Shown here one piece after another: positions 11,074 to 22,801 of a stretch of 64,000 nucleotides of DNA. Under the pieces are notes generated by a model. That model did no database searches. It worked only from the letters and a program-made list of their open reading frames with translations, and was not told the origin of the DNA. Positions within the stretch are counted from its first letter, which is position 1. Each line of letters starts with the position of its first letter. The position numbers and the translations under genes are program-made. Location: assembly GCF_004210375.1 (NCBI RefSeq), contig NC_134834.1, positions 150,073,009 through 150,137,008 of the forward strand, given 5' to 3'. The stretch is from Tachypleus tridentatus (Eukaryota; Arthropoda; Merostomata; Xiphosura; Limulidae).

Positions 11074-13079
11074 CTATGGAGAAAAAAAACTTGCCAAATC
11101 ATTTTGATATCAACCATCAAAGAGAAGTATTAATAACTGTGTGATCTTCTTTTTTCCTTCAGTAATAAATAGTATGAATTAGTACCTCTTTTAATTAATT
11201 TTAAACATTGCTACCTGCATGTCTGTTTACTAAAAGCTAGTTACATGTATCTCTCACAGAGCAAATATTTTCAGATACTTAAGTTCTTAAAACAGTGGCC
11301 GAGAATAACTGTCAGTGAACTGTCACGGACCAAATATTTCAGATACTTAAGTTCTCGAAACAGTAACAAATACTCACTATCAGCAAAATTTCACAAACAT
11401 TAACATACACTAAATATGCATTTCCAATAAACACTTATTTCTCTCACAATAGTTTTTCTCAACTTGTGCTGCCCTCTATTTGCACAATGTTTGCTCGCCA
11501 CTGAGCTTGGTGCTGTTACCCACCCTCACATGGTATAGCTGTCCTATAAGATACAAATGAACACATGACAACCCTCCACCACTCTAGGAGAGTGTCTCAC
11601 TCTCCTAGCATGGCTTACCCTCTATGTTGTAATGCACTCCCGTCAATTTGAGAGAAGGCAAAAAAAAAAAAGTACCATAATGAAAAGAATGGTTGGAAAG
11701 TGTGAGAAATAGCATGTAACTATCAGAAATACCTTTCAGGGTAGGAAAATGCTAACATCTGATAAGATACCTTACCTCCTCTCATACACTAGCTAGAATT
11801 CCACATTAAAATTGTAGGGGGGCCAGTACAAATACTTCTAGATGAGCACACTCTGAAAGGCACTCAAAGAGAACATATGTAGTGTGACATCCTAACGTAC
11901 AAGGTCACACAGAGGGGAGATTGTACTCCATTTTACCATGTATACCCTTTGCTTGTTCTCAAGATAAGTGTTGCCAAATAAGGCATTATAAAACAAATGT
12001 CTAACAGTGTAGACTGGCTAAAGCATATCAGACCATATTCACTGGATCAACTCCAGACCAAAACTGGTATTTGTTTTCTAGTCCAAGGTAGGAGAAGGAG
12101 GGTGCCAACCATTCTCACCTCAAGTTCAGGTAACAGAAGGGAAAAACAACTTCTGTTCCAACAACCCAGCCAGGCCAAATGTGTGCAGACCCAATACAGC
12201 CAACACCAGGCCACCTGGAAAACTAGCATTTATTGAACAATAAGAAGGGGAAATCCAAAAAGTGATGGGTTAACTGCAATCCAAAACCAGATGGTGTTAG
12301 GAATTTTCCATCTATTCTGCAGTAGGAGGAGGGCCCATACCAACCACATGTATGAGGACTTTTTTGTTGACTGGTTCTATGTCAGTTCAACACCAGACCA
12401 CCTAGAAATCAACACCCAGATAACAGTACGATAGGGGACAGGCACCTAGCTGGAGGGATGAACTGCAGGATTTGACTAGTCCAAACCTAAGCAACATCAA
12501 TTACACAACTGTACATGGTACAAGGAATGTACTCACAAACTATACCAAAAGAATATAATTGGCCTACTCTCACATAAGTGGAATTGGTTACACTCAGGGG
12601 AAAGCTTCCAAGGTCACCATCCAAGTGGCTAGTAATTAATAAGTTGAGTGGACTTCAATACTCATATGAGAGGAGGGTGAAAATGCATTGGGGAGTTAAA
12701 AAAAATGTAGCACCATTCCTCTGGATGACCAGAAAAACCTATGTTGAAAAGCAGATCACTCCAAATTTATTTAACTAGAACTAAAGAGATGAGAAGTTAC
12801 TCCAGCACTGCTCTACTAATAACAGCCCATGGTATGGCCTGGTCCAGGCCTTATTTATATAGCAAGATACTGTGAGGCAATCTCCAAAGTTCTTGCTGAC
12901 CACCTCATCCCCTTTAGTGAGGATTTACACTTAAGTATATCTGAAGAGGCACAATGCACCACGAAGCAGCATCCAGGAAAGGAGACTTAACCACTATCAA
13001 AGAAAAATAAAAAAAAGTAAATACTTATCTTTTCAGACTTGAAATAAGATATGGAAATGGCAACAGGTGAGGTGACAAC
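11074..13079. other. P5B-ATPase intron, probably 3' flank of the DIRS-like element
   Basis: About 11,270-11,400 holds a diverged duplication around CAGATACTTAAGTTCT. From about 11,460 composition shifts to GC-richer, less A/T-run DNA like the neighbouring DIRS-like element, with poorly matching segments such as GGTGCCAACCATTCTCACCT. I could not define ends. The frame at 11,997-12,236 shows no domain. Confidence 0.35.
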
Positions 13080-14775
13080 AATATCCAGATGAGGAAATGA
13101 TCAAATGGATAGTGGATAATAAACTTCTGAAGCACAGTCCACATGCCAACCTTCATGATCTCTGCCAATAGACAACAAAAGTGGGCAGCCAGAGAAATGA
13201 ATAATGATGGATAAGCAAGATGAATAAGATGGTGAATCCACCTGGTAAAGGTAAGATGAGAAAGGTCAAAGGTAGAGCAGGAACACCAGAGTATAAAAGA
13301 TTGGATTGAGAGCTACAGAGAGAAATTGTGCAAGTGAAACAACAATGCAAGCCTGTACCAGGCAAAGAAGACAATTAAGATTAGATCTGGGATATAAATG
13401 AGAGTTGGAGGAGAGAGAAGCAGAACTGATGAAAACGATCCCTTCAAGCACTACTGACTTTATGGGAAAATTTATGAGGTGGATAAAGGGAGAACATAAG
13501 TGTGGTGATCAAGAATACAAGAGAGGTTGATACCAAGCATACTGAACTTACAAGTTCACTTGAAAATAGGAGTAAAAAAAATACATCTGGAAAAATAAGT
13601 GGTACAAAGAACAAGAGGCCAAAGGTTTAAAAGGATGAAAATTAAGGGCAAGAAGAACAATACTGAGATTTCAGTCTGGTAGAAGAACTGGGTAGGGTGT
13701 ACAAAACAAGACAAAGGAGTGAAGTAGAAAAGAAATAATGGGAGAGGAAAAAATATGATGTAAGTAGGAAAAAGGGCAGTGTACAAGACTGTCTTATAGC
13801 CTGCAATGGTAGAAACAGATAAACCACTGTCTAAAATCCAAGTAACAAGTGAGAGAGGTAGAAAACCCTTGTTTGGCAAAATGAGAGGCATAGTGCAAAA
13901 AGAAATGATGGATAATGGATCATTTATGCTGGTAAACCATCAAAGAAGAAAAGTGGACTGAGTGAGAAAAAAGGAAGAGTTTAGAGAGTGTGGATTATTT
14001 TGCAAGGGACTGGATAAAATCCATGCATTGTGACAAAACGTGGATACAGTAGAATGAAGGATGGAGCACTGACATTGCTGAAGAAGGGATCAGAAAAAAT
14101 GAAAAAGTATGGGAAGAGATTTACGAGTGGAAACCATGGTTGTGCGTGGTAGAATGTGGTGATGAGAAGAACTCAACATGGAGTGGTTTTCACGAGAGAA
14201 AATGTGAGGAAGAAGATAAGCATATAGGTGAAGATTGAACTAATTCTGACTGAAAGCATCTACTGCTAAAACTGAAAGATTCAGAACCAGAAACCAAACA
14301 AGTTTTCTAACAAGCTGGGTGGCAAATGCATCCAGAAGAGAAGTACCCAGCTGGAAACATAACCACCAGGACAACTTTGATACGGGTCATTCCATTAACA
14401 GTATCTTGTTGGGATGAAATAGTCAATCTGCTACAACATTCCAAGCACCTGGGATGTAACAAGCAAGAAGATGGATCTGTTAATAATGGGCCCAGAAAAG
14501 GAAACCTAACATTCAAAAGCAAAGCAAATGGAATTAGGTACCCTTGATAATTGATGTAAAAGAGACAATGGTCAAATTGTCACAATGGATCATGACCAGA
14601 TGGCCCCATACCACTGGCAAGAAATGATACAAAGTCCAACAAATAGTTAGGAGTTCCAAAAGACTGATGTTTAGGGAGGAGTCAACCATCAACCAGTTTT
14701 GGTCCTGAGAATCCAAATATGCTCCCATCCTGTAAGAAAAGCCTCAGTAAAGGAGGTAGAGGGATGCCTATCAGT
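13080..14775 (-). mobile_element. degenerate DIRS-like tyrosine-recombinase retroelement
   Basis: Read on the minus strand, pieces of a retroelement polyprotein appear in the expected order. RNase H (about 14,530-14,770): FTEAFLTGW, then GAYLDSQDQNW, SSLNISLLELLTICWTLYHF and HCDN. Next, IPGAWNVVAD (14,426-14,455) and LDAFATQLVRKL (about 14,300-14,335). Tyrosine recombinase: LSVSTIAGYKTVL (13,782-13,822), TRWIHHLIHLAYPS (13,207-13,248) and EIMKVGMWTVLQKF (13,122-13,164). RNase H followed by a tyrosine recombinase is the DIRS arrangement, in which a recombinase rather than a DDE integrase inserts the DNA copy. Many stops and frameshifts are present. The reverse transcriptase, which should lie above 14,775, was not found. 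Confidence 0.75.
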
Positions 14776-15559
14776 GTGAAAGCAGCTAATATGCTTTGAG
14801 AGGCCCAAGCCTAATTTTTAATGGAATATTTAAAACTCATCTGAGATGGCCCTACCAGATAAAATACAACATTGTATATCCTGAAACATTTCATACACAT
14901 GCATGCATCTGTTTCCAATACACTTGGGTCTGTTTTGGAAAGTTGATACGAAATTATCAACCAGTGAAATTTAAAATGTTGAAAAGTGTAAGACCTTTTG
15001 AGACCATGACAATACAAATATCAGCTGATCTCCATACCACACTATCCAATATTATGATAATAGACTGCAGCAATGGAAGTAACAGTTGAGCTCCACACCA
15101 CACTACCCAATATATTGTGATGATGACATGTACTTCTCCTTCTTCACATATCAGCAGCTCCAATGTCAGCTGTGCTCCAAACAAAGCTCTTAACATGATT
15201 CTCCTCTCAAGAGTAATTTTCTCATCACAGCAGCCACACTTCTTGGCCCATGATTCAAAAGGCAAGGTTTCAGTTATGCTAATGCAGCTGAGACAACAAG
15301 AGAAAGCCTGATAACAAGGCTATTCAGCCTTATACCTTCATCAACTCACTGTGGAGCTACCATCATCAAGTAGCCAGGAGGTAGGTACCAAGTAGGCCCT
15401 GTACCATGAGTCTATGGGATTCTTTTGATGACAGTGTGCAGTGTTCTTCATGTTCAGTTCAAGTTGAGTTGAGGCTACTCTATAAAATGGGACACTTCAT
15501 TGAAGAACTTACCATACCAAGAACTAATCACGCTTTGCTACAGTAGAACACACATACTC
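14776..15559. other. intron DNA with a short local duplication
   Basis: The block CTCCACACCACACTACCCAA is repeated in diverged form at about 15,029-15,055 and 15,090-15,115. No coding domain is seen between the DIRS-like and hAT pieces. Confidence 0.35.
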
Positions 15560-15731
15560 TTTCTTACTCAATTTGTCACAGCTGGCACAAAAGTACTGTC
15601 AGTCCCAGCTGAAAGGCTTTTCTCATAAGCTGAAGAGCTGGTGTCAGCTCAACAAAAACAAGCTAAAGCCAAAGAATACCTACATGATGATGTTTTTAAA
15701 CAAAAGTATCTAATTTACTGTTTTAACAACT
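15560..15731 (+). mobile_element. hAT transposase C-terminal scrap
   Basis: Frame-shifted text reads FLLNLSQLAQKY, then SVPAERLFS-stop-AEELVSAQQ and KAKEYLHDDVF. VPA-ERLFS-x-AGE-LVSA is the signature of the hAT dimerisation (C-terminal) domain. One frameshift and one stop show that it is dead. Upstream transposase sequence could not be read. Confidence 0.7.
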
Positions 15732-16304
15732 GAATGTTTTATCTTTGGATTACACTTTATCATGGTGTCTTGAAATATTATTAGATCCTTTCATGTTTAA
15801 AAGCTTATTTATTTGACATTTATATATCATGATATATACAATTTATTTGATTGATAATTGATGCTTTCAAAAAGTTTACTTATTTTTGAACTTAGTTAAA
15901 AGTTTTGGGTTGGTCCATTATATAAATTTCAAAATTTTTTCAAAAACATTCAGGAGTTTTCAGTAATATTTCCAAGAATTTTAAAACTAAGGATTTCTGG
16001 CACTGCAAGAATTCTGGGAATAATAGTTTTCTTTGTTTGAAAAAATGATTTGCTGTGCAACTCAAACATAAGTTAAATGAAAACAAGACAAGAAATATTT
16101 ACACTAAAAATTCATACTTTATTAACATGAGCAAAATGGTTGAGATAAAAGTTGTTTTTTGAACTTTATTTTATTCAAAGACCTTATGTTGTTCTATAAA
16201 AACATGCTTAAAAGGAAGATAAACCCTAGGTTACAAATATAAAGCAATATTTCAGAGGTTTACTTTAATATACTCTATTCTAATAGTTATCACTTTAGGC
16301 TTAC
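15732..16304. other. AT-rich P5B-ATPase intron
   Basis: No exon, repeat or element recognised. Confidence 0.4.
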
Positions 16305-17253
16305 CTGAGCCTCTTAAATTCTCTGTTCCTTTCATCCCATACATATTTCACACACTGAAGAATGAAATATCAGGAAAAACCAATCTAAATAAAATGTGAA
16401 AAAACAAATCAGACGTTAATTTCATCAAATCAATTAGTTTTGTTATTATGTTGATGGCTTAATTATTATGAAGAAATTCCATCACTTCTACAAATATAAG
16501 GTTATCTGAACTAGTAGTTTTTTATATATATTGTTACAAGATTAATTGTAGTACTAATCTATTAAATGTTGTAAATTGAACTAGCAATTGTCTAAAAACT
16601 TCTTATAAACATTCTTATTCAATTAACATTAGCACTATTTTAACAGGTGATCGCCAAGATCATTACAATAACCAAAATGATAGTATATTAAAATTTATGT
16701 AAACACAGTGTATCATGCTTATTGTTATAAGCATGTTATAAGACAACACCAACAACAGAGTAAATTCTCTTTAACAGGAAGTACTGGAACTATTTTATCA
16801 TGTTATATTGAAAATAACAACAACTAAATTGACAATACACCAAATCTGCCTCATGGACTGTCTGTCAGTTGTAACCACAGCTTAACAAAGCTTGCCAAGT
16901 TTTGAAAAATAGAGAAACAACAACTATGACAGAAATACTCTCATTGTTGTCTCTTGCAAGGTTAAGTTTATATATGTTGTTGTTTAATATATTTTTAATG
17001 GATTGAAAGACTTAATTATGTCACGCTACTGTCGAGGAAATTCTACTAACTGCATGTTCACAGTGACTGCAGATCACATAACAATTACAGATTAATAAAT
17101 TAGTATCATTGATCATTGGGTACATACCTGTTGCATAGTCAAGGAAACCATTCCTTCACTCTTCTGACCAGTAACATAGGTTAGTTTTGTGGGAAAGGAT
17201 CTTTCATCAGATTTAACTACCACCTTCTCAACACTTACTTGTCCATAAAAATC
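16305..17253 (-). CDS. P5B-type ATPase (ATP13A family), N-terminal cytosolic exons
   Basis: Two exons on the minus strand. 17128-17253 (42 codons, phase 0 at both ends) reads DFYGQVSVEKVVVKSDERSF, continuing to MVSLTMQQ. 16305-16354 continues in phase: CVKYVWDERNREFKRLR, ending two bases into a codon, which the exon at 11073 completes before GLDEG. The F-YG-x4-EKV segment followed by VKY-W is the pattern of the soluble N-terminal region of P5B ATPases, just before the GLDE motif. Alone, exon 17128-17253 would be hard to name, but the continuous phase and the neighbours make the call. Upstream exons were not found. The duplication boundary (17,014) cuts the intron between the two exons, so only the 17,128 exon is duplicated. 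Confidence 0.75.
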
Positions 17254-17494
17254 CTGAAAAGCTGAAATCAATATAAATTATTACAATTACTATACTACTC
17301 TCAATTTAAGTGTCCGAGTACCCTCAATGACTCAATTAAATAAAATATTGTTGCAGCAAACTGTTAAAACAGAAATCTTCAATGTATACAATTCTTTATG
17401 ATAACTAAACATCCAATACTTAAGTCAAAGAATAATAGAACAACACACAAAATCTCAACATTTAAACAAAACATAATCTTAGAAGAAGGTGAAA

Positions 17495-18585
17495 ACAGTG
17501 AAACAAAAGTCCACAGAGCCTGTCTGTGGTAGAGGGTAAGAAAAAGTCCACAGAACCTGGTTGTAATATGTGGTGAAAACAGTAAAAAAAGTTCATAGAA
17601 CCTGGTTGTGGTAGAGGGTAAAACAGTACAAAAAGGTATACAGAACCTGGTTGTGATAGAGGGTAAAGACAGTACAAAAAAGTCCACAGAGCCTGGTTTT
17701 GGTAGAAAGTAAAAACAATAAAAAAAAGTCCACAGAGCCTGGTTTTGGTAAAAAGTAAAAACAGTACAAAAAAGTCCACAGAGCCTGGTTTTGGTAAAAA
17801 GTAAAAACAGTACAAAAAAGTCCACAGAGCCTGGTTTTGGTAGAAAGTAAAAACAGTACAAAAAAGTCCACTTACCCTGGTTGTGGTAGAGGGTGAAAAC
17901 AGTAAAAAAAGTCCACAGAGCCTGGTTGTGGTGGAAAGTAAAAACAGTACAAAAAAATATACAGAGCCTGGTTGTGGTAGAAAGTAAAAACAATACAAAA
18001 AAATCCACAGAGCCTGGTTGTGGTAGAAAGTAAAAACAGTACAAAAAGTACACAGAGCCTGGTTGTGGTAGAAAGTAAAAACAGTACAAAAAGTACACAG
18101 AGCCTGGTTGTGGTAGAAAGTAAAAACAATACAAAAAAATCCACAGAGCCTGGTTGTGGTAGAAAGTAAAAACAATACAAAAAAATCCACAGAGCCTGGT
18201 TGTGGTAGAGGGTAAAAACAGTAAAAAATGTCTACAGAGCCTGGTTGTAATATATGGTAAAAACAGTAAAAAATGTCTACAGAGCCCGGTTGTAATATGT
18301 GGTAAAAACAGTAAAAAAAAGTACACAGAGCTTGGTTGTGGTAGAAAGTAAAAACAGTACAAAAAGTACACAGAGCCTGGTTGTGGTAGAAAGTAAAAAC
18401 AGTACAAAAAAGTCCACAGAGCCTGGTTTTGGTAGAAAGTAAAAACAGTAAAACAAAGTCCACAGAGCCTGGTTGTGGTAGAGGGTAAAAACAGTAAAAA
18501 AGTCCACAGAGCCTGGTTGTGGAAGAGGGTAAAAACAGTAAAAATAGTCCACAGAGCCTGGTTGTGGTAGAGGATAAAAAAACAG
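17495..18585. repeat. VNTR, about 46-bp unit, roughly 24 copies
   Basis: Head-to-tail units built around CACAGAGCCTGGTTGTGGTA followed by an A-rich stretch (GAAAGTAAAAACAGTACAAA). Variants differ at GTTGTGG/GTTTTGG and in poly-A length. The repeated peptide frames on the minus strand (FTFYHNQAL) are artefacts of the repeat. It begins 240 bp upstream (on the minus strand) of the P5B exon. Confidence 0.97.
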
Positions 18586-18713
18586 TATGTGTTAATGTTT
18601 AGTTACAACTAATAAACATTTTGATATAATAGAATTTAGAGAAAATTCACAATAGGCCTCTTTTTATTATGAAATATTACATGTCTGCAAGCACAAAAAA
18701 TGTTACTTCACTA

Positions 18714-19252
18714 CAGGGTGTCCCAGAAGTCTGAACCCATAGGGGAAATAATGTCTTCTTGATTAATTTATTACTAGCTGGAGTATCAGTCACCAAGACT
18801 GAAGTTACATAAATTCTTGATGAAAGAAAGGTTATCTTAGAATATGAAAAGTTTATTCTCTTAGATATAATAATAAAAAACATAAAAACTACAAAACATA
18901 AAATGTTAAATCATATGTTTGCATTTATCTCCACATAAACCCAACAAACCTTCATGCCAAATCTGGTGAAGATCCATGAACAAGAGGTGAAGTAGTGGTA
19001 CCATCATGCCCTTAAAACCACAAAATGCATAAACCTCTTTATCAGTATTTTGTGATAATCCATCTAAATCCTGCGAACTAGTTATGTGGACATACAACAG
19101 ACAATACTACTACATTTATATAGATCCAAACTGCACACCCGTAACAGCCATCTTTACTGAAAAGTATAAAACTGACATTAAAAATGTATTTCGTGAACTT
19201 TAATAATATAATGCACATTTTCCTTATAGATTCAGTCTTCTGGAACACCCTG
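18714..19252. mobile_element. MITE with CAGGGTGT termini and TA duplication
   Basis: The left end CAGGGTGTCCCAGAAGTCTG and the inverted right end CAGGGTGTTCCAGAAGACTG are flanked by TA (18712-18713, 19253-19254). The similarity runs about 35 bp inwards. The 539-bp interior codes for no transposase that I recognise. The TIR style is Tc1/mariner-like. An internal block at 19,107-19,180 is repeated just outside the right end at 19,281-19,355. Confidence 0.8.
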
Positions 19253-19354
19253 TATAGTAGAAGGTTCAAACACAGTTGATTACTACTACATTTATATAGA
19301 TCCAAACTGCACACCCGTAACAGCCATCTTTACTGAAAAGTATAAAACTGACAT

Positions 19355-19450
19355 TAATTTTTATAAATTAATATATGGTAAATATATTACCATATTGTAA
19401 TATATTTATTAATTGATTAATCAAGTACATTAATCAACCTACATTAATGG
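19355..19450. repeat. AT-rich palindromic stretch
   Basis: TAATATATGGTAAATATATT and ACCATATTGTAATATATTTA form nested inverted repeats, followed by TTAATTGATTAATCAAG. Confidence 0.5.
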
Positions 19451-21466
19451 TAGGTTTCAAAAATAACTTTGTTTAACAATACATTGATATTTAAATAGAG
19501 AAATCAACTCTCTAGTTAAACCAGACACACTTCTAAAGCAAGCAAATTTCAAATAAATTTAAACAAGATTGGATACTGTATTATTTCGTGAACTTTAATA
19601 ATATAATGCACATTTTACTTATAGATTCAGTCTTCTGGAACACCCTGTATAGTAAAAGGTTCAAACACAGTTGATATGATATAATACGTAAGAAACAGAA
19701 AACCTGGTGGAAGTTAGTGCTTTTAAAAGAAAAACAAAAAGAATTTTCTAAGCACTTATTAAGTGTGAGACTGTGTGGAAATTAAAATGTCCAGATTTGG
19801 GTATGGCACATTAAAAATGTAATACTTATATCACACTTTCAATGTCACAGGATCCAAATCACAGGCCACACATGTCCACCAGATTTTTCACTCTGGCTTC
19901 CACTTCACAATAAGACAAGTCCCAAATTTGCTAAATTGAATAGCCAGAAGAAATATTTCTTCCATAGTTTCTGTCTGTTGCTAAGTATTTCATAGAATGT
20001 TAATACAGGAAACAAAACAAACCATAAAATGACTAGAAGTTTATGTATGAGAAGTAATACATCCAGAATTTATGTTTATGTACCTATCGAGGTGCGTTCT
20101 TGTTGATGTCCCTTTCCAGTTGAGTTGTTTATAAACTTTAAGCTGTGTTTAAATGTCAATCATTAAATATTCAATTAGAGATTGTATCTGTGAGGTTAAA
20201 CTATTGTACCATGCTGTATTAAACACTGAAACTGCTTGTTGAGGATGTGGGCTTTCAAGTTTCACCTGCCGAACTAAAATGTTACCTTTAAAACATTTCT
20301 TCCATTAATTGCCTGCACTTGTGTAGTATTGGTTTCAAAATGGGACTAAACAGTAAATCTACATGTGCACGACAACTACAATGTCAGCTTTAAGAAGTGA
20401 GTTTTATCTTTAAAAGCCCTTGGCTTTATTAAGAGATGGATGTGTCTATCTTTAATGGTAGGTTTCAAAAATAATTTTGTTTAACAATACATTGATATTT
20501 AAATAGAGAAATCAACTCTCTAGTTAAACCAGACACACTTCTAAAGCAAGCAAATTTCAAATAAATTTAAACAAGATTGGATACTGTATTATTTCGTGAA
20601 CTTTAATAATATAATGCACATTTTACTTATAGATTCAGTCTTCTGGAACACCCTGTATAGTAAAAGGTTCAAACACAGTTGATATGATATAATACGTAAG
20701 AAACAGAAAACCTGGTGGAAGTTAGTGCTTTTAAAAGAAAAACAAAAAGAATTTTCTAAGCACTTATTAAGTGTGAGACTGTGTGGAAATTAAAATGTCC
20801 AGATTTGGGTATGGCACATTAAAAATGTAATACTTATATCACACTTTCAATGTCACAGGATCCAAATCACAGGCCACACATGTCCACCAGATTTTTCACT
20901 CTGGCTTCCACTTCACAATAAGACAAGTCCCAAATTTGCTAAATTGAATAGCCAGAAGAAATATTTCTTCCATAGTTTCTGTCTGTTGCTAAGTATTTCA
21001 TAGAATGTTAATACAGGAAACAAAACAAACCACAAAATGACTAGAAGTTTATGTATGAGAAGTAATACATCCAGAATTTATGTTTATGTACTATCGAGGT
21101 GCGTTTCTTGTTGATGTCCCTTTCCAGTTGAGTTGTTTATAAACTTTAAGCTGTGTTTAAATGTCAATCATTAAATATTCAATTAGAGATTGTATCTGTG
21201 AGGTTAAACTATTGTGCCATGCTGTATTAAACACTGAAACTGCTTGTTGAGGATGTGGGCTTTCAAGTTTCACCTGCCGAACTAAAATGTTACCTTTAAA
21301 ACATTTCTTCCATTAATTGCCTGCACTTGTGTAGTATTGGTTTCAAAATGGGACTAAACAGTAAATCTACATGTGCACGACAACTACAATGTCAGCTTTA
21401 AGAAGTGAGTTTTATCTTTAAAAGCCCTTGGCTTTATTAAGAGATGGATGTGTCTATCTTTAATGG
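19451..21466. repeat. 1,008-bp direct repeat, two full units in unit 1
   Basis: TAGGTTTCAAAAATAA starts at 19,451, 20,459 and 21,467, an exact 1,008-bp period. Each unit carries a solo copy of the MITE right end (ATTCAGTCTTCTGGAACACC). The third start is partial (to about 21,600) and runs into a minisatellite. Unit 2 of the large duplication has only one full copy. Confidence 0.95.
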
Positions 21467-21589
21467 TAGGTTTCAAAAATAATTTTGTTTAACAATACAT
21501 TGATATTTAAATAGAGAAATCAACTCTCTAGTTAAACCAGACACACTTCTAAAGCAAGCAAATTTCAAATGAATTTAAACAAGATTGGA

Positions 21590-22030
21590 TACTGTATACA
21601 GTATTTTATACTATGGTGCTATAGTTATATTTACAAAAGATTGGATACTGTATACAATATTTTACACTCTGTTACTCTAGCTATATTTACACAAGATTGG
21701 ATACTGTATACAGTATTTTATACTATGGTGCTATAGTTATATTTACAAAAGATTGGATACTGTATACAATATTTTACACTCTGGTACTCTAGCTATATTT
21801 ACACAAGATTGGATACTGCATACAGTATTTAACCCTATGGTACTTCAGCTGTATTTACAAAAGACTGGATACTGCATACAGTATTATACACTCTGGTACT
21901 TCAGCCATATTTAGACAAGTTTGGATACTGTATACAATATTATACACTGGTACTTCAGCTGTATTTAGATAAGTTTGGATACTGTATACAATATTTTACA
22001 CTCTGGTACTTTAGCTGTATTTACACAAGT
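21590..22030. repeat. about 57-bp minisatellite, roughly eight units
   Basis: The unit AAGATTGGATACTGTATACA, then TATTTTATACT and TGGTGCTATAGTTATATTTA, is repeated head to tail. Unit 2 has about six. Confidence 0.9.
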
Positions 22031-22801
22031 TAATACAAGTATTTACATTAGAGTGTCTTCAGATTTGATGAATATAATAAACTTGAAGGAAATAATTTAA
22101 AAAAAAACGTAATAAATAATTGAAATATAAGTGCTAGATTTGAGTTTTTTATTGTTTTTTCAAAATTTAGTTTATTGCATTGTAAGGCCTAGATAGACCA
22201 ATAACTTTTATATACGTGCGTTATTCAAGTACAACTAATTAGACCCACACAGTCATACAGACCATTTTCCAGTCTGTAATATCTGACATTTTAGAATATG
22301 GAAATGAAATATACTAAAACGATGGCCATTTACTTTTTGGTCATCGGTTCCTTCACCGACTACAGTAGCATGTTTTTTGCAAATCAGGTTAACCTTTTTT
22401 ATACGGGTTTCCTTTGCAAACAAAATCACAAAAAACTTGAGCTTAATGTTTTTCTTTGGAAATTAAAAGTTTTTATATATTTATATACATATATAGCTAC
22501 TTTACTTCTTTGGCCTAATTTCAAACATTAGCCAAATTAATTCAATTACTGTATATTATCACTCTGATATCAAAAACTCTTTCTGATAATACTATAAATA
22601 ATTATAAACATGATATATAATACAGACTTAGAATGATAACTGGTTTACACGTATATCTTCTGACGTTTAATACAAATGGCACAGCTTTATCCCACCTATT
22701 ATTATATTAGCATAATATGATTCCTCATCCAGATAAATGCAATCTTGTGTAAGGCTTAAATAGTAACATCCTTTATATATTATGCAGTTTAAACCTCATA
22801 T

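Noticed and set aside
13153..13891. Separate hydrophobic minus-strand genes
   Set aside because: These frames fall within the DIRS-like element, where short recombinase motifs explain them better.
17379..18552. Long minus-strand ORFs with repeated FTFYHNQAL-like peptides
   Set aside because: They are translations of the VNTR. All frames show the same periodicity, and indels between the two units follow repeat units, not codons.
17495..18585. CRISPR-like array of repeats and spacers
   Set aside because: Units are contiguous variants of one sequence with no unique spacers, in an animal gene intron.
22298..22531. 77-codon ORF identical in both units
   Set aside because: The units are too similar for conservation to mean anything. 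No domain or signal is evident.
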